From: Flavobacteriia bacterium
GTDB taxonomy: Bacteria > Bacteroidota > Bacteroidia > Flavobacteriales_D > Crocinitomicaceae
Reading direction: 5' to 3'
DNA: 35,866 nt
Assembly: GCA_947490145.1 (NCBI GenBank)
Contig: CANLGD010000023.1
Location: 1-35,866, forward strand
In this document: one piece after another, positions 15,410 to 24,976 of the stretch
How positions within the stretch are numbered: position 1 is the stretch's first letter
Layout of the letters: every line of letters starts with the position of its first letter
Position numbers and translations under genes: made by a program
Notes under the pieces: model-generated
What the model saw: the letters and a program-made list of their open reading frames with translations, nothing else
Told to the model about the DNA's origin: nothing
The model's database searches: none

Positions 15410-16213
15410 TTATTTTTCTTCTATTTTATTACAAACAATTTGTTTTTCAAACTTTAAATTGATTAAATCGTACTTATTCCAACCTTCAAAAGGAAGTCCT
15501 TCTTTGTAAAAAACGATTAATTTTTTAAACTTTTTTGCAACTTCTTCGTCAGAATTCGCCGATCCAAAAATAATTTTTTGCCCGCAAACCTGCGGAATCA
15601 AAACGAAGTCACCATTTTTATCCAGGTGAATTTGCCCAATTTGCGCAATTAAAAAGGGATCGTCGCAAATATAATTAGAAATTCGATAAATATCATCTAA
15701 ATATTTATTAGTTTTCAAGGTATCATTGTTAATAATTTTATTAACCGATTTTGAGTGTGCTCGATCTGGAATATTTCCCGTAACTACAACAACACGAGCA
15801 GTGTATAATGGAGAAGTTGCCATGGTAAAACCAAGATCGTCGAGGTAAAATGTTTCTCCAGAATTATTAAAAATACGTGCAATTGGTTTCCTTAGATGTA
15901 TATCGATATTCCAGGTTCCTCCGATGTTTGTATATACCTTACATTCTCTAATTTCTGACATCGATTCTAGGAAGTCTTCAATTTTTTTAACTGGTAATTT
16001 TTCAATTTTTTGATATTGATATACCAAACCTTTGCGTATCAAACGAGTATAAACTTCATCTTCATCCAAAAAAGCATTTTCTCCATCTACATGAATAAAT
16101 ATTTTAGGCTTTACAGTCGTTTCATCAATCTGAGCACTGTTTGACAAACTCATGCCGATAAAGACAGCGATTACAAATATCCCCCAAAATCCTATTTTAA
16201 TCCATTTTTTCAT
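15410..16213 (-). CDS. ftsQ: Cell division protein FtsQ/DivIB
   Basis: 267 residues: a short cytoplasmic start, one membrane helix (about 7-25, IGFWGIFVIAVFIGM), then a POTRA-like and beta domain in the periplasm (KPIARIFN and FYLDDLGFTMATSPLYTARVVVVTG, the most conserved part of the family). It links FtsW/FtsI to the divisome with FtsL and FtsB. It starts 5 bp after the murC stop, as in most dcw clusters. Sequence conservation in this family is low, so the call also rests on position. Confidence 0.9.
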   Translation of the reverse strand: MKKWIKIGFWGIFVIAVFIGMSLSNSAQIDETTVKPKIFIHVDGENAFLDEDEVYTRLIRKGLVYQYQKIEKLPVKKIEDFLESMSEIRECKVYTNIGGTWNIDIHLRKPIARIFNNSGETFYLDDLGFTMATSPLYTARVVVVTGNIPDRAHSKSVNKIINNDTLKTNKYLDDIYRISNYICDDPFLIAQIGQIHLDKNGDFVLIPQVCGQKIIFGSANSDEEVAKKFKKLIVFYKEGLPFEGWNKYDLINLKFEKQIVCNKIEEK

Positions 16214-16218
16214 ATAAA

Positions 16219-17601
16219 CTAGCTTTTTAAATTGCTTGATTGCTCGATTATTAGACGTTGAATATTAATTACAATTCTATCAATATCTCCAGCGCCAATA
16301 GTTAAAATCACACCTTCTTCAATTCTTTTTACTTTATCAATTGCCTCTTGTGGTGATAACACATTTTTTTGCAAATTGGTGCATTTAGACAACAAATATT
16401 CACTTGTAATTCCCTCCATTGGAAGTTCCCGAGCCGGATAGATTGGCAATAAAATCAAATCGTCAATTTTGGAGAGTTCTTCCGCAAAATCTTCGATAAA
16501 ATCTTTCGTTCTAGAAAATAAATGTGGTTGAAAAATTCCTGTGATTTTTTTATTTGGATATATCAATTTTACCGAATCCACTAGGGCTTTAATTTCTGTT
16601 GGATGATGCGCATAATCATCGATGTAAATTAATTTTTCAGTGCGGATTTTATATTCAAAGCGCCGTTTTACTCCTTTGAAGGTTTTTAAACCATGGCGGA
16701 TTTCAGCTTCATCAAGTCCTAAAAACAGGCATAAAGCAGCACAAGCCAAAGCATTTTCTGCATTGTGAATTCCAGGTAAACCTAATTCAATGTTAGTCCA
16801 AGAGAAAAAATTTGAAACAATATCCATGAAAAAATTTCCATTTTCAATTCTCAGATTTTTTCCTTCAAAATCAGCTTTTTGATTAATTGCATACGTTTTA
16901 ATTTGTGTTTTAGAACTTAGTTCCAATCCTTTTTTCATCACAATCAAGCCATTTTTATCAATTTGATTGGCGTATAATTGAAATCCTTCTAAAAAAGTTT
17001 TCGAATCACCATAAATATCTAAATGATCTGCATCTGTGGAAGTTATAATTGTAGCAAAAGGATGTAATTGCAGAAAAGAACGGTCAAATTCATCTGCTTC
17101 AATAACGGTAAGTTCTGAATTTACATCAGAAACAAAGTTGGAAGAAAAATTGGATGAAATTCCACCTAAAAAAGCATTGCATTTTAAGCGAGATTCATTT
17201 AATAAATGTGTCAACATAGCACTTGTTGTCGTTTTCCCATGTGTTCCAGCAACTCCTAATCCTTTTGAGTTTTTGGTAATTAATCCTAAAACCTCTGCCC
17301 GTTTTAAAAGTTTAAATTCACTGTGTTTTAAATGTAAATATTCTCCTAAATTTTGCGGAATGGCTGGAGTATAAACAACCAATGTTTCTTCTTTATTTGA
17401 ATAAGGTGCCGGAATTGAGGGTCCAAGATCCTCAAAATGACAGACAATTCCCTCCTTTTGAAGTTCGTCCGTCAATGGAGAAGGAGTTTTATCATATCCT
17501 GCAACATTAAATCCTTTTGAATAAAAATAACGCGCAAGGGCTGACATTCCAATGCCACCGATTCCCAGGAAATATATGTTTTTGTATTTTTCTAATTCCA
17601 T
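16219..17601 (-). CDS. murC: UDP-N-acetylmuramate--L-alanine ligase MurC
   Basis: Adds L-Ala to UDP-MurNAc using ATP, in the cytoplasm. The N-terminal nucleotide-sugar domain has FLGIGGIGMSALA (11-23). The central P-loop is GTHGKTTT (119-126), and ADEFDRSFL and the HHPTEI stretch (DDYAHHPTEIKAL) are characteristic of MurC. The C-terminal domain has FQPHLFSRT. The length of 460 is normal. ftsQ follows 5 bp later. Confidence 0.97.
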   Translation of the reverse strand: MELEKYKNIYFLGIGGIGMSALARYFYSKGFNVAGYDKTPSPLTDELQKEGIVCHFEDLGPSIPAPYSNKEETLVVYTPAIPQNLGEYLHLKHSEFKLLKRAEVLGLITKNSKGLGVAGTHGKTTTSAMLTHLLNESRLKCNAFLGGISSNFSSNFVSDVNSELTVIEADEFDRSFLQLHPFATIITSTDADHLDIYGDSKTFLEGFQLYANQIDKNGLIVMKKGLELSSKTQIKTYAINQKADFEGKNLRIENGNFFMDIVSNFFSWTNIELGLPGIHNAENALACAALCLFLGLDEAEIRHGLKTFKGVKRRFEYKIRTEKLIYIDDYAHHPTEIKALVDSVKLIYPNKKITGIFQPHLFSRTKDFIEDFAEELSKIDDLILLPIYPARELPMEGITSEYLLSKCTNLQKNVLSPQEAIDKVKRIEEGVILTIGAGDIDRIVINIQRLIIEQSSNLKS

Positions 17602-17607
17602 TTATTT

Positions 17608-17659
17608 AGCTTTTAGTGGATGAGCTTTTAGTGAATTATCTTTTAGTGGATTAGCTTTT
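17608..17659. repeat. 15-bp tandem repeat between murG and murC
   Basis: Three units of 15 bp (AGCTTTTAGTGGATG, AGCTTTTAGTGAATT, ATCTTTTAGTGGATT) and a partial fourth (AGCTTTTTAA). The units differ by one to three bases. They fill most of the 90-bp gap between the two genes. Confidence 0.8.
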
Positions 17660-17691
17660 TAACAAACAGTTAATTGGCTAACAGCTAAAAT

Positions 17692-18795
17692 CTAAACGCT
17701 AATCACTAACTCAATTTCATTTACAATTTCTTCCGTTGCTTTTGGAAAACCAAGTTTTTTAATACTTTCTTTTAATTCTTCTTGTTGATTTTCGTTGTTT
17801 AATATTTCGATTGCCTTGGAAAATAAAATTTTTTTTGCTTCGGTATCTTTTACTAAGACAGCCGCATTTTTTTCGACTAACGCCATCGCATTTTTTGTTT
17901 GATGATCCTCAGCAACATTTGGTGATGGGACAAGAATTGTTGGCTTTTCAACTAAACACAACTCTGAAACTGAAATTGCTCCAGCTCGTGAAATGATTAA
18001 ATCTGCAACTGCGTAAGCTAAATCCATGCGAGAAATAAATTCATTCAAATGAACCGTTGGATTTTCCTCTCTGGAAAAAGTTTCATTCAAATTTGCATGA
18101 TAGAACTTTCCACATTGCCATAAAACTTGTACATCATTCGTTTTGATTAATTCTAAATCACCCAAAATACTTTCGTTCAATGTTCTTGCTCCCAAACTTC
18201 CACCAATTACTAAAATAGTTCTTTTTGTGGAATCTAATCCAAAAAATTTAATTGCCTCTTCCCGCTTTCCCTCAATTTGAACCATTTCCAAACGGACTGG
18301 ATTTCCTGTTAAAATAATTTTTTCTTTCGGGAAAAAGCGATCTAATCCTTCATAAGCAGTACAAATTTTCTTCACATCTTTTGCTAAAATTTTGTTTGTT
18401 TTCCCGGGGTAGGAATTTTGTTCTTGAATTAATGTTTTGATATTCAAAAAAATCGCAGCGCGCAGCGTTGGTCCACTTGCGTAACCTCCTACTCCAATTA
18501 CAATTTGTGGTTTGAAATTTTTGATAATTTTGTATGCCTGAATTAAACTGTTAACAATTTTAAAAGGCAGTAAAAAATTAGAAGCAGTCAATTTTCGCTG
18601 AAAGCCCGCAATTGGTAAACCAATAATGTTGTATCCAACTTGTGGTACTTTCTCCATTTCCATTTTCCCTAAAGCACCTACAAAAAGAATATCGCAATCA
18701 GGATTTCTTCTTTTAATTTCATTAGCTATTGCTACCGCAGGAAAAATATGTCCTCCAGTTCCACCTCCAGAAATAATTACTCGTTCAATTTTCAT
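17692..18795 (-). CDS. murG: UDP-GlcNAc--undecaprenyl-PP-MurNAc-pentapeptide GlcNAc transferase MurG
   Basis: Converts lipid I to lipid II at the inner face of the membrane. GT-B fold: GGGTGGHIFPA (10-20) and GVGGYASGPTL in the N-terminal acceptor/lipid domain, VIGGSLGARTLNE opening the C-terminal domain, and the UDP-GlcNAc site RAGAISVSELCLVEKPTILVP followed by EDHQTKNA. The start is set at MKIERVIISGG (18795). The frame extends 10 codons further up (18825) into a leader with repeated ACGCAAAGT sequence that is not conserved in the family. Length from this start is 367. Confidence 0.96.
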   Translation of the reverse strand: MKIERVIISGGGTGGHIFPAVAIANEIKRRNPDCDILFVGALGKMEMEKVPQVGYNIIGLPIAGFQRKLTASNFLLPFKIVNSLIQAYKIIKNFKPQIVIGVGGYASGPTLRAAIFLNIKTLIQEQNSYPGKTNKILAKDVKKICTAYEGLDRFFPKEKIILTGNPVRLEMVQIEGKREEAIKFFGLDSTKRTILVIGGSLGARTLNESILGDLELIKTNDVQVLWQCGKFYHANLNETFSREENPTVHLNEFISRMDLAYAVADLIISRAGAISVSELCLVEKPTILVPSPNVAEDHQTKNAMALVEKNAAVLVKDTEAKKILFSKAIEILNNENQQEELKESIKKLGFPKATEEIVNEIELVISV

Positions 18796-18953
18796 TTTGT
18801 GGTTTTTTAAACGCAAAGTTCTCAATACCGATAACTACCGGGACGCAAAGTGCGCAAAATTTTTCTATTTATTAATTCTCAAACTTCTGTAAGTAAGAAT
18901 TGTAAATTGTTGTTCTTTAAAAATCTACTTACTGTGAAATAGATTTCTTATTT

Positions 18954-20138
18954 TTAATCCTCGGTCGTCAATACATCCTCATTAATTGCTGGTTTTTCAT
19001 TTTTCTTTTGTTGAGTATAAGCAACCGATTGAACAATTCCAAGTGCCAAGCACGTCATAATTAACCCAGATCCTCCCATGGCGAGAAGTGGCATATTTTG
19101 TCCCGTAACAGGAAAAATTCCTGTACAAACCAACATATTTACAGATGCTTGGGAAAGAATTAATATCCCAATTCCGAGGAGCATATAGGTTTCAAATAAT
19201 TTATCCGATTTTAAAGCGATTCGAATAATTCTATAAAGTAAAATCAAATAAGCAAGGATCAAAATCAAGGAGGAAATCGTTCCAAATTCTTCTACAAAAC
19301 TTGCGTAGTAAAAATCGGCATAAGCTTCAGGAATGTATTCTTTTAATTTTCCATCACCGACTCCTTGTCCAAAAAAACCACCGTTGTATATCGCCAATTC
19401 TGCATTTAAAGATTGTGCATTTTCGACAATATCTTTGGTTTCATCCATTCGATTTAAAATACGATTTTCCCATGTTTCATACCTTGGCAAAAGATTCAAA
19501 CTCGGAACCGCTAAATGCAATGCAACAACCATAGAAAGTAAAAGTGCACCTCCGCCAATTAAAGAAAATAATTTTCCAAAAGGAACTTTTCCGATGAATA
19601 AAAGTGTGAAACTTATAGCAAAAACAATTACAGCCGTTGATAAGTTATCCTTGACAATCAATCCACAAATAACAATTATGGGAAACATTATAGGCCAAAA
19701 ACCTTCTTTCCATGAGTTTAAAACGTCTTTTTTCTTTACTAGTAATTTTGAAACATATACGATTAATACCAATTTGGCAAAATCTGAGGATTGGAAAGTT
19801 AATCCAACAAATGGAATTTTTATCCAACGACCTGCTTCATTTACTTTTGTTCCGAAAAAGAAGGTGAAAATCAATAAAGCAATAGCCACATAAAAACTGA
19901 ATCGGGCAAATTTTGAAAAAAAAACAGGGTCTTTTTTATGTACCCAAACCATTGTGAGCAAGGCCAAAAGGACATAAACCAAATGTTTAAACAAATATTT
20001 GAAAGGTGTTCCTCCTTCAATTTTAACTAATATAGGCACAAAACTATATACAGTCAATAAAGACAAACTCAACAAAATGAGTGTTATCACCCAAATTACG
20101 GTGTCGCCTTTGAAATATTTATGAAGGAAAATTTTCAC
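18954..20138 (-). CDS. ftsW: Septal peptidoglycan polymerase FtsW (SEDS family)
   Basis: 394 residues with about ten membrane helices. SEDS hallmarks include WIKIPFVGLTFQSSDFAKL, KDNLSTAVIVF with the catalytic-region Asp, the large extracellular loop with PEAYADFYYASFVEEFG, and GIFPVTGQNMPLLAMGGSGL near the end. FtsW polymerises lipid II into glycan strands together with the class B PBP FtsI (also in this cluster). RodA is the paralog, but the dcw position identifies FtsW. The 158 bp between this gene and murG hold only a short ACGCAAAGT direct repeat (18813 and 18843 areas). Confidence 0.95.
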   Translation of the reverse strand: MKIFLHKYFKGDTVIWVITLILLSLSLLTVYSFVPILVKIEGGTPFKYLFKHLVYVLLALLTMVWVHKKDPVFFSKFARFSFYVAIALLIFTFFFGTKVNEAGRWIKIPFVGLTFQSSDFAKLVLIVYVSKLLVKKKDVLNSWKEGFWPIMFPIIVICGLIVKDNLSTAVIVFAISFTLLFIGKVPFGKLFSLIGGGALLLSMVVALHLAVPSLNLLPRYETWENRILNRMDETKDIVENAQSLNAELAIYNGGFFGQGVGDGKLKEYIPEAYADFYYASFVEEFGTISSLILILAYLILLYRIIRIALKSDKLFETYMLLGIGILILSQASVNMLVCTGIFPVTGQNMPLLAMGGSGLIMTCLALGIVQSVAYTQQKKNEKPAINEDVLTTED

Positions 20139-20162
20139 TTATTTTGTTGGATTTTAGTTTTT

Positions 20163-20642
20163 TTACTGTTGATGAATGCTTAAAAACGTTTCAAATTTTT
20201 CTTTTGCAACATGCCAATCTTGGCCAGAACTGGTGAATAATAAAATTCCTTGTGGTTTTTTAAATACTTTTAATAATTCAAAAGCATCTTCTATTTTCGC
20301 TGTTCCAATTACGGTTTTTACCCCATCCAAAACTTCATTTGGCAATTTGAAACCAGCCTTATCGTGTGAACAAATTAAATTTAAATTCGACATCCAATTG
20401 GTTTCTTCTTTCAAAAGTTTTAAAATATCTTCTTCATTTGCGAACCAAAAAATTGGCGCAGGAAAACTTGATAGAGTATTTTCTAGTTCGTACAAACTTG
20501 GTTTGTACCATGTAAAAACATCCATTCCCCATAATTTTCCATGTGAACGCAAAGCACCAACAAGCTGATTATCTAATTGTTCCTGGCGAGCTTGTAAAAG
20601 CTGCTCACTTAAATTAAGTTTATTTTTTAACGATTTTTCCAT
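20163..20642 (-). CDS. Unknown 159-residue protein inserted between murD and ftsW
   Basis: 159 residues with no signal peptide or membrane helix, so cytoplasmic. The N-terminal third is helical (KNKLNLSEQLLQARQEQ), followed by a segment rich in aromatic residues (MDVFTWYKPSLYELE, PAPIFWF). The C-terminal third, VIGTAKIEDAFELLKVFKKPQGILLFTSSGQDWHVAKEKFETFL, recalls the C-terminal domain of Mur ligases (compare MurD's ETVLLSPACASFDLFDDYEDRG), though lacking their ATP site; this resemblance is weak and by eye only. Position in the core of the cluster, 24 bp from ftsW, argues for a role in precursor synthesis or division. Function not known. Confidence 0.8.
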   Translation of the reverse strand: MEKSLKNKLNLSEQLLQARQEQLDNQLVGALRSHGKLWGMDVFTWYKPSLYELENTLSSFPAPIFWFANEEDILKLLKEETNWMSNLNLICSHDKAGFKLPNEVLDGVKTVIGTAKIEDAFELLKVFKKPQGILLFTSSGQDWHVAKEKFETFLSIHQQ

Positions 20643-20650
20643 GTTTTTTC

Positions 20651-20712
20651 AGTTATGAGTTATGAGATTTAAGTTATGAGTGTTGATCTTTCATAATCAA
20701 AAATTCATAACT
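20651..20712. repeat. AGTTATGAGTTATGA-type intergenic repeat
   Basis: AGTTATGAGTTATGAG, then AAGTTATGAG and later TCATAATC and TTCATAACT, an inverted partner. The same motif family fills the mraY-murE gap and the end of the efflux gene. It could fold as a hairpin in the transcript between murD and the 159-aa gene. Confidence 0.6.
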
Positions 20713-20714
20713 AT

Positions 20715-22079
20715 TTAAAGTGAGCGAACTGCAGCTTTGAATTGATTTCCTCTGTCTTCGTAGTCATCGAATAAATCGAAACTTGCGCAAGCAGGAGAAA
20801 GTAAAACTGTTTCATCTTTTCCAGCCAAACGATAACCGTAAGCAACCGCTTCTAAAGCTGATTTAGCTTCAACAATTGTTTCAATATCTTTTGAGAAAAA
20901 ATCAATGATTTTTTGGTTATCAGTTCCTAGGCAAATGATTGCTTTAACTTTATCTTTTACTAAAGCTTCCAGTTCTGAATAATCATTTCCTTTATCAATA
21001 CCACCAACGATCCAAACTGTTGGTTTGTCCATGCTTTCTAAAGCAAACCAAGCTGAATTGACATTTGTTGCTTTCGAATCATTGATAAATTCTATTCCAT
21101 TAACTTTTGCTACAAATTCTAAACGGTGTTCAACGTTTACAAAGTCAGAAAAACTCTCTCTAACTAATTCGTTGCGAATGTCTAGAACTCGAGCCGCTAA
21201 GCCCGAAGCGAGTGTGTTTTGGGTATTGTGCTTACCCTTTAGTGCGAAATCGTGGATTGACATAATGAATTGTTCTTTTATATTGATTGTTATTTGTTTA
21301 TCATCTGCAAAAGCCCCATTCTCTTGAACTGTTTTTATTGAAAATGGTAATTTTTGTGCTTTTATTAATTTGTTGTTTATTTCTTTCATGATAATTTCAT
21401 CATCAGCATTGTAGATGAAATAATCGTTTTCTGTTTGATTTTGAATAATTCTAAATTTTGAATCGACGTAATTTTGCATTTCATAATTATATCGATCTAA
21501 ATGATCAGGAGAAATATTTAAAAGCATTGAAATATCTGCTTTAAAATCAAACATATCATCTAATTGGAAACTACTTAATTCCAAAACATACCAATCAAAA
21601 TCCTCCGTAGCAACTTGCTTGGCAAAACTTTTTCCAACATTACCGGCTAAGCCAACTTTAAATCCTGCTTTTTTCAAGGTATGAAATGTCAGCATCGTCG
21701 TTGTTGTTTTTCCATTACTTCCAGTAATACAAATCGTTTTTGCTTTGTTGTATTTTCCTGCAAATTCAATTTCTGACACTATTTTTATTCCTTTTGCAAC
21801 CGCTTTTTGAATAATTTCAGTTTTTGGCGAAATTCCAGGAGATTTTACAATTAAATCTGCTGATAGAATTCGCTCAAAATCATGCTTCCCTTCTTCCCAG
21901 TCTATGTTTAAAGTTTCAAGTTCTTCTTTATATTCTTTTTTAATACTTCCAAAATCAGAGACAAAAACATTCCAACCTTTCTGCCGAGCCAAATAAGCAG
22001 TGCCAACACCACTTTCACCTGCTCCCAAAATTGCTATTTTATTATTGTTTTCTTCCTTCATGCTTTGTCTAAAGTCCAT
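20715..22079 (-). CDS. murD: UDP-N-acetylmuramoyl-L-alanine--D-glutamate ligase MurD
   Basis: Adds D-Glu to UDP-MurNAc-L-Ala. The N-terminal domain begins KIAILGAGESGVGTAYLA, followed by VKSPGISP. The P-loop is GSNGKTTT (120-127), and NISPDHLDRY and EHRLEFV follow. The C-terminal domain has NDSKATN, WIVGGIDKGNDY and LLSPACASFDLFDDYEDRGNQF. Length 454. The ATG at 22061 (MKEENNNK) is a possible alternative start. It lies 32 bp after mraY. Confidence 0.96.
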   Translation of the reverse strand: MDFRQSMKEENNNKIAILGAGESGVGTAYLARQKGWNVFVSDFGSIKKEYKEELETLNIDWEEGKHDFERILSADLIVKSPGISPKTEIIQKAVAKGIKIVSEIEFAGKYNKAKTICITGSNGKTTTTMLTFHTLKKAGFKVGLAGNVGKSFAKQVATEDFDWYVLELSSFQLDDMFDFKADISMLLNISPDHLDRYNYEMQNYVDSKFRIIQNQTENDYFIYNADDEIIMKEINNKLIKAQKLPFSIKTVQENGAFADDKQITINIKEQFIMSIHDFALKGKHNTQNTLASGLAARVLDIRNELVRESFSDFVNVEHRLEFVAKVNGIEFINDSKATNVNSAWFALESMDKPTVWIVGGIDKGNDYSELEALVKDKVKAIICLGTDNQKIIDFFSKDIETIVEAKSALEAVAYGYRLAGKDETVLLSPACASFDLFDDYEDRGNQFKAAVRSL

Positions 22080-22111
22080 TATATAAAATCTACGGTTTTA
22101 ACTCTAAAAAA

Positions 22112-23359
22112 CTATCGTAGTTTCAATGTTACAATTGTTATTACCGCTAATAAAACAGCCACAATCCAAAAGCGAGAAACAATTTTTGCTTCATGCAAAC
22201 CTTTTTTCTGATAATGATGATGTAAGGGAGCCATTAAAAATATTCTTCGTCCTTCTCCGTAGCGATTTTTGGTGAATTTGAAATATCCGACCTGCATTAT
22301 TACAGACAAATTTTCAATTAAGAAAACCCCACATAATACTGGAATCAATAATTCCTTACGAATTGAAATAGCAAATACTGCAATGATTCCACCTAAAGCC
22401 AAACTTCCAGTATCTCCCATAAAAACTTGAGCTGGAAATGAATTATACCACATAAAACCGACACAAGCTCCAACGAAAGCAGAAATAAAAATTACCATTT
22501 CTTCCGCCATTGGAATGTACATCACATCCAAATAATCTGAGAAACGAATATTTGACGAGACATAAGCAAAAATAGCTAAGGCGATTCCAATAATTGCAGA
22601 TGTTCCAGAGGCTAAACCATCTAAACCATCAGTCATATTTGCTCCATTTGATACAGCAATTACAATAAAAATGACTAAAGGAATAAAAAGTAACCATCCA
22701 TAAGATTTATCAATGTCACCTATCATCCAATTGTAATTAAATTCATTTCCTTTGATGAATGGAATTGTCGTTGTCATATCGCGTGTTTCAATCCATTTCG
22801 TAGTTGAATCTTGCGAAAGATCAGTGTGAATATGTGAAACCAATCTTTCATCAGCAGTTAATTTATGATTCATTGGTACTCTTTTGTGCACTTTCACATC
22901 ATTACTAAAATATAAAATGCATCCTACAATTATACCAACTCCAATTTGCCCCACAACTTTGAATCGCCCTTTTAAACCTTCTTTATTTTTCTTAAAAACC
23001 TTAATGTAATCATCTAAAAAACCTATCGCTCCAAGCCAAACAGTTGCAATTAACATGGTAATTACATATATATTATGCAATTTTGCAAACAATAAAGTCG
23101 GGATAATTATTGCACTCAAGATAATTAAGCCACCCATTGTTGGAGTTCCAGATTTTTCAATTTGTCCAGCCAATCCTAAATCACGAACCGTTTCACCAAT
23201 TTGTTGTTTTCTTAATAAGTTGATTAAGCGTTTTCCAAAAACAATTGAAATAACCAAGGACGTTATCAAAGCCATTGCTGCTCTGAAAGATATAAACTGA
23301 AATAATCCCGCTCCAGGAAAATTGAAGGTTTCTAAGTAATCAAATAAGTATGTTAACAT
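22112..23359 (-). CDS. mraY: Phospho-MurNAc-pentapeptide transferase MraY
   Basis: Forms lipid I by moving phospho-MurNAc-pentapeptide to undecaprenyl phosphate. About ten membrane helices. Motifs: [21 protein letters not shown] (catalytic Asp pair), [24 protein letters not shown] and the [11 protein letters not shown] cytoplasmic loop. At 415 residues it is about 55 longer than the E. coli enzyme, because of an insertion of about 70 residues between helices (about 157-215, [10 protein letters not shown] to NEFNYNW). This insertion is usual in Bacteroidota MraY. Confidence 0.97.
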   Translation of the reverse strand: MLTYLFDYLETFNFPGAGLFQFISFRAAMALITSLVISIVFGKRLINLLRKQQIGETVRDLGLAGQIEKSGTPTMGGLIILSAIIIPTLLFAKLHNIYVITMLIATVWLGAIGFLDDYIKVFKKNKEGLKGRFKVVGQIGVGIIVGCILYFSNDVKVHKRVPMNHKLTADERLVSHIHTDLSQDSTTKWIETRDMTTTIPFIKGNEFNYNWMIGDIDKSYGWLLFIPLVIFIVIAVSNGANMTDGLDGLASGTSAIIGIALAIFAYVSSNIRFSDYLDVMYIPMAEEMVIFISAFVGACVGFMWYNSFPAQVFMGDTGSLALGGIIAVFAISIRKELLIPVLCGVFLIENLSVIMQVGYFKFTKNRYGEGRRIFLMAPLHHHYQKKGLHEAKIVSRFWIVAVLLAVITIVTLKLR

Positions 23360-23365
23360 TTGTTT

Positions 23366-23518
23366 TAATTATGAGTTATGAACTATCAGTTATGAGATTT
23401 TCTAATTTTTGTAAGCATTTATATTTTAATTAGGCAATTAACTTTGAGTTTTGAATTGATTATTTATATTGTTTTACAATAGTCATAACTCAACACTTAA
23501 AATTCATAACTCCCTTTA
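23366..23518. repeat. AT-rich repeat region between murE and mraY
   Basis: AATTATGAGTTATGAAC and CAGTTATGAGATTTTC at one end and AGTCATAACTCAACAC and ATTCATAACTCCC at the other are members of the same motif in opposite orientation. The transcript could therefore form a long hairpin between the two genes. No ORF or promoter is seen. Confidence 0.55.
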
Positions 23519-24976
23519 TCATTTTTCCAGTTTTTCAAATAATTCTTTTACAATTTTTAAATCATCAAAGTCGTGTTTCACTCCTTTAATTTCTTGATAT
23601 GTTTCGTGACCTTTTCCCGCAATTAGAATTATATCATTTTTTTCTGCCATCGAAACTGCAGTTTTTATTGCTTGTTCTCTATCTTGAATTGAAAGTGTTT
23701 TTTTAAAATGTTGTCCTTCAACTCCAGCTAACATTTCATCAATAATTACTGTTGGATCCTCAGAACGTGGATTATCAGATGTAATAATCACTTTATCGCT
23801 TAATTCACAAGCAATAGCAGCCATTTTTGGTCTTTTTGTCTTATCTCTATCTCCACCACAACCAACAACAGTATATACCGTTTCATTTTTGGTACGAATA
23901 TTAGAAACGGTTTTCAACACATTTTCTAATGCATCAGGTGTATGTGCGTAATCTACAATTGCGATTATACCAGATTTTGATTGAAAATATTCGAATCTTC
24001 CTGCAACGGATTCTAATTTGGAAATTACGGTCAAAACCTCCAATTTATCTTGTTCCAAAAGCAAAGCAACACCATAAATTGCCAGTAAATTATAAGCATT
24101 AAAATCGCCAATCAAACGGGTCCAAAGTTCTGTTCCATTAATAGTTAAAACCAAACCTGAGAATTGATTTTCAATCACTTTTGCTTTGAAATCAGAAGGA
24201 GTTTTTAATGCGTAGGAATATTTTGCTGCTTTGGTATTTTGCAACATCACCATGCCATTTTTATCATCGATATTTGTCAAAGCAAAAGCATCTTTGTCCA
24301 AAACATCAAAAAAACATTTTTTGGCTTTGATGTATTCTTGAAAAGTTCCATGATAATCCAAATGATCATGAGTAATATTTGTAAAAACGCCACCTTTGAA
24401 TTTCAATCCTGCAATCCGATTTTGTACAATAGCATGCGAACTTACTTCCATGAAGCAATACGAACAACCAGCTAGCAGCATTTCTGAAAGCAATCGGTTT
24501 AATTCAACTGGATCTGGAGTTGTGTGTGTTGATTTTACATCAACATTTCCAATTTTATTGACAACAGTCGATAATAATCCAACTTGATAACCTAAATTCA
24601 TGAACAATTGATGCAGCAAAGTTGAACAAGTTGTTTTTCCATTCGTACCTGTTATTCCAACTAAAGTTAAATTTTGAGATGGATTATCATAAAAATTTGA
24701 GGCCATTAAGCCCAAAGCTTCGGATGAATCTTTTACCTTAATTTGAGTGATTTTATCATTCTCAAAGGTTTCTTCACAGACAATTATTTCACAGCCATTT
24801 TCAATCACTTGAGAAATGTAATTATGTCCATCGGAACTTGTCCCTTTGATAGCAAAAAATATAGAATTAGCTTTTGCTTTGCGAGAATCAAAATGAATTT
24901 CTTGCACAGAATTTTCCAATGAACCAGAAATTAATTCATAAGAAACACTAACTAAAATGTCTTTTAAACTTTTCAT
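23519..24976 (-). CDS. murE: UDP-MurNAc-tripeptide synthetase MurE (meso-DAP type)
   Basis: Adds the third stem residue. IHFDSRKA near residue 28 and FAIKG form the UDP-sugar domain, the P-loop is GTNGKTT (110-116), and NITHDHLDYHGT follows. DNPR at 401-404 (in TSDNPRSEDP) is the motif that selects meso-diaminopimelate; lysine-adding enzymes carry a different motif. Length 485. The start codon directly abuts the stop of the ftsI gene (24977), so the two are translationally coupled. Confidence 0.97.
   Translation of the reverse strand: MKSLKDILVSVSYELISGSLENSVQEIHFDSRKAKANSIFFAIKGTSSDGHNYISQVIENGCEIIVCEETFENDKITQIKVKDSSEALGLMASNFYDNPSQNLTLVGITGTNGKTTCSTLLHQLFMNLGYQVGLLSTVVNKIGNVDVKSTHTTPDPVELNRLLSEMLLAGCSYCFMEVSSHAIVQNRIAGLKFKGGVFTNITHDHLDYHGTFQEYIKAKKCFFDVLDKDAFALTNIDDKNGMVMLQNTKAAKYSYALKTPSDFKAKVIENQFSGLVLTINGTELWTRLIGDFNAYNLLAIYGVALLLEQDKLEVLTVISKLESVAGRFEYFQSKSGIIAIVDYAHTPDALENVLKTVSNIRTKNETVYTVVGCGGDRDKTKRPKMAAIACELSDKVIITSDNPRSEDPTVIIDEMLAGVEGQHFKKTLSIQDREQAIKTAVSMAEKNDIILIAGKGHETYQEIKGVKHDFDDLKIVKELFEKLEK

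Noticed and set aside
17608-17659. CRISPR array
   Set aside because: The units are 15 bp, imperfect and directly adjacent with no spacers, and no cas genes are present.
19333-19893. Plus-strand 186-residue ORF inside ftsW
   Set aside because: It lies entirely antisense to a well-conserved ftsW region; no family or start signals are seen.
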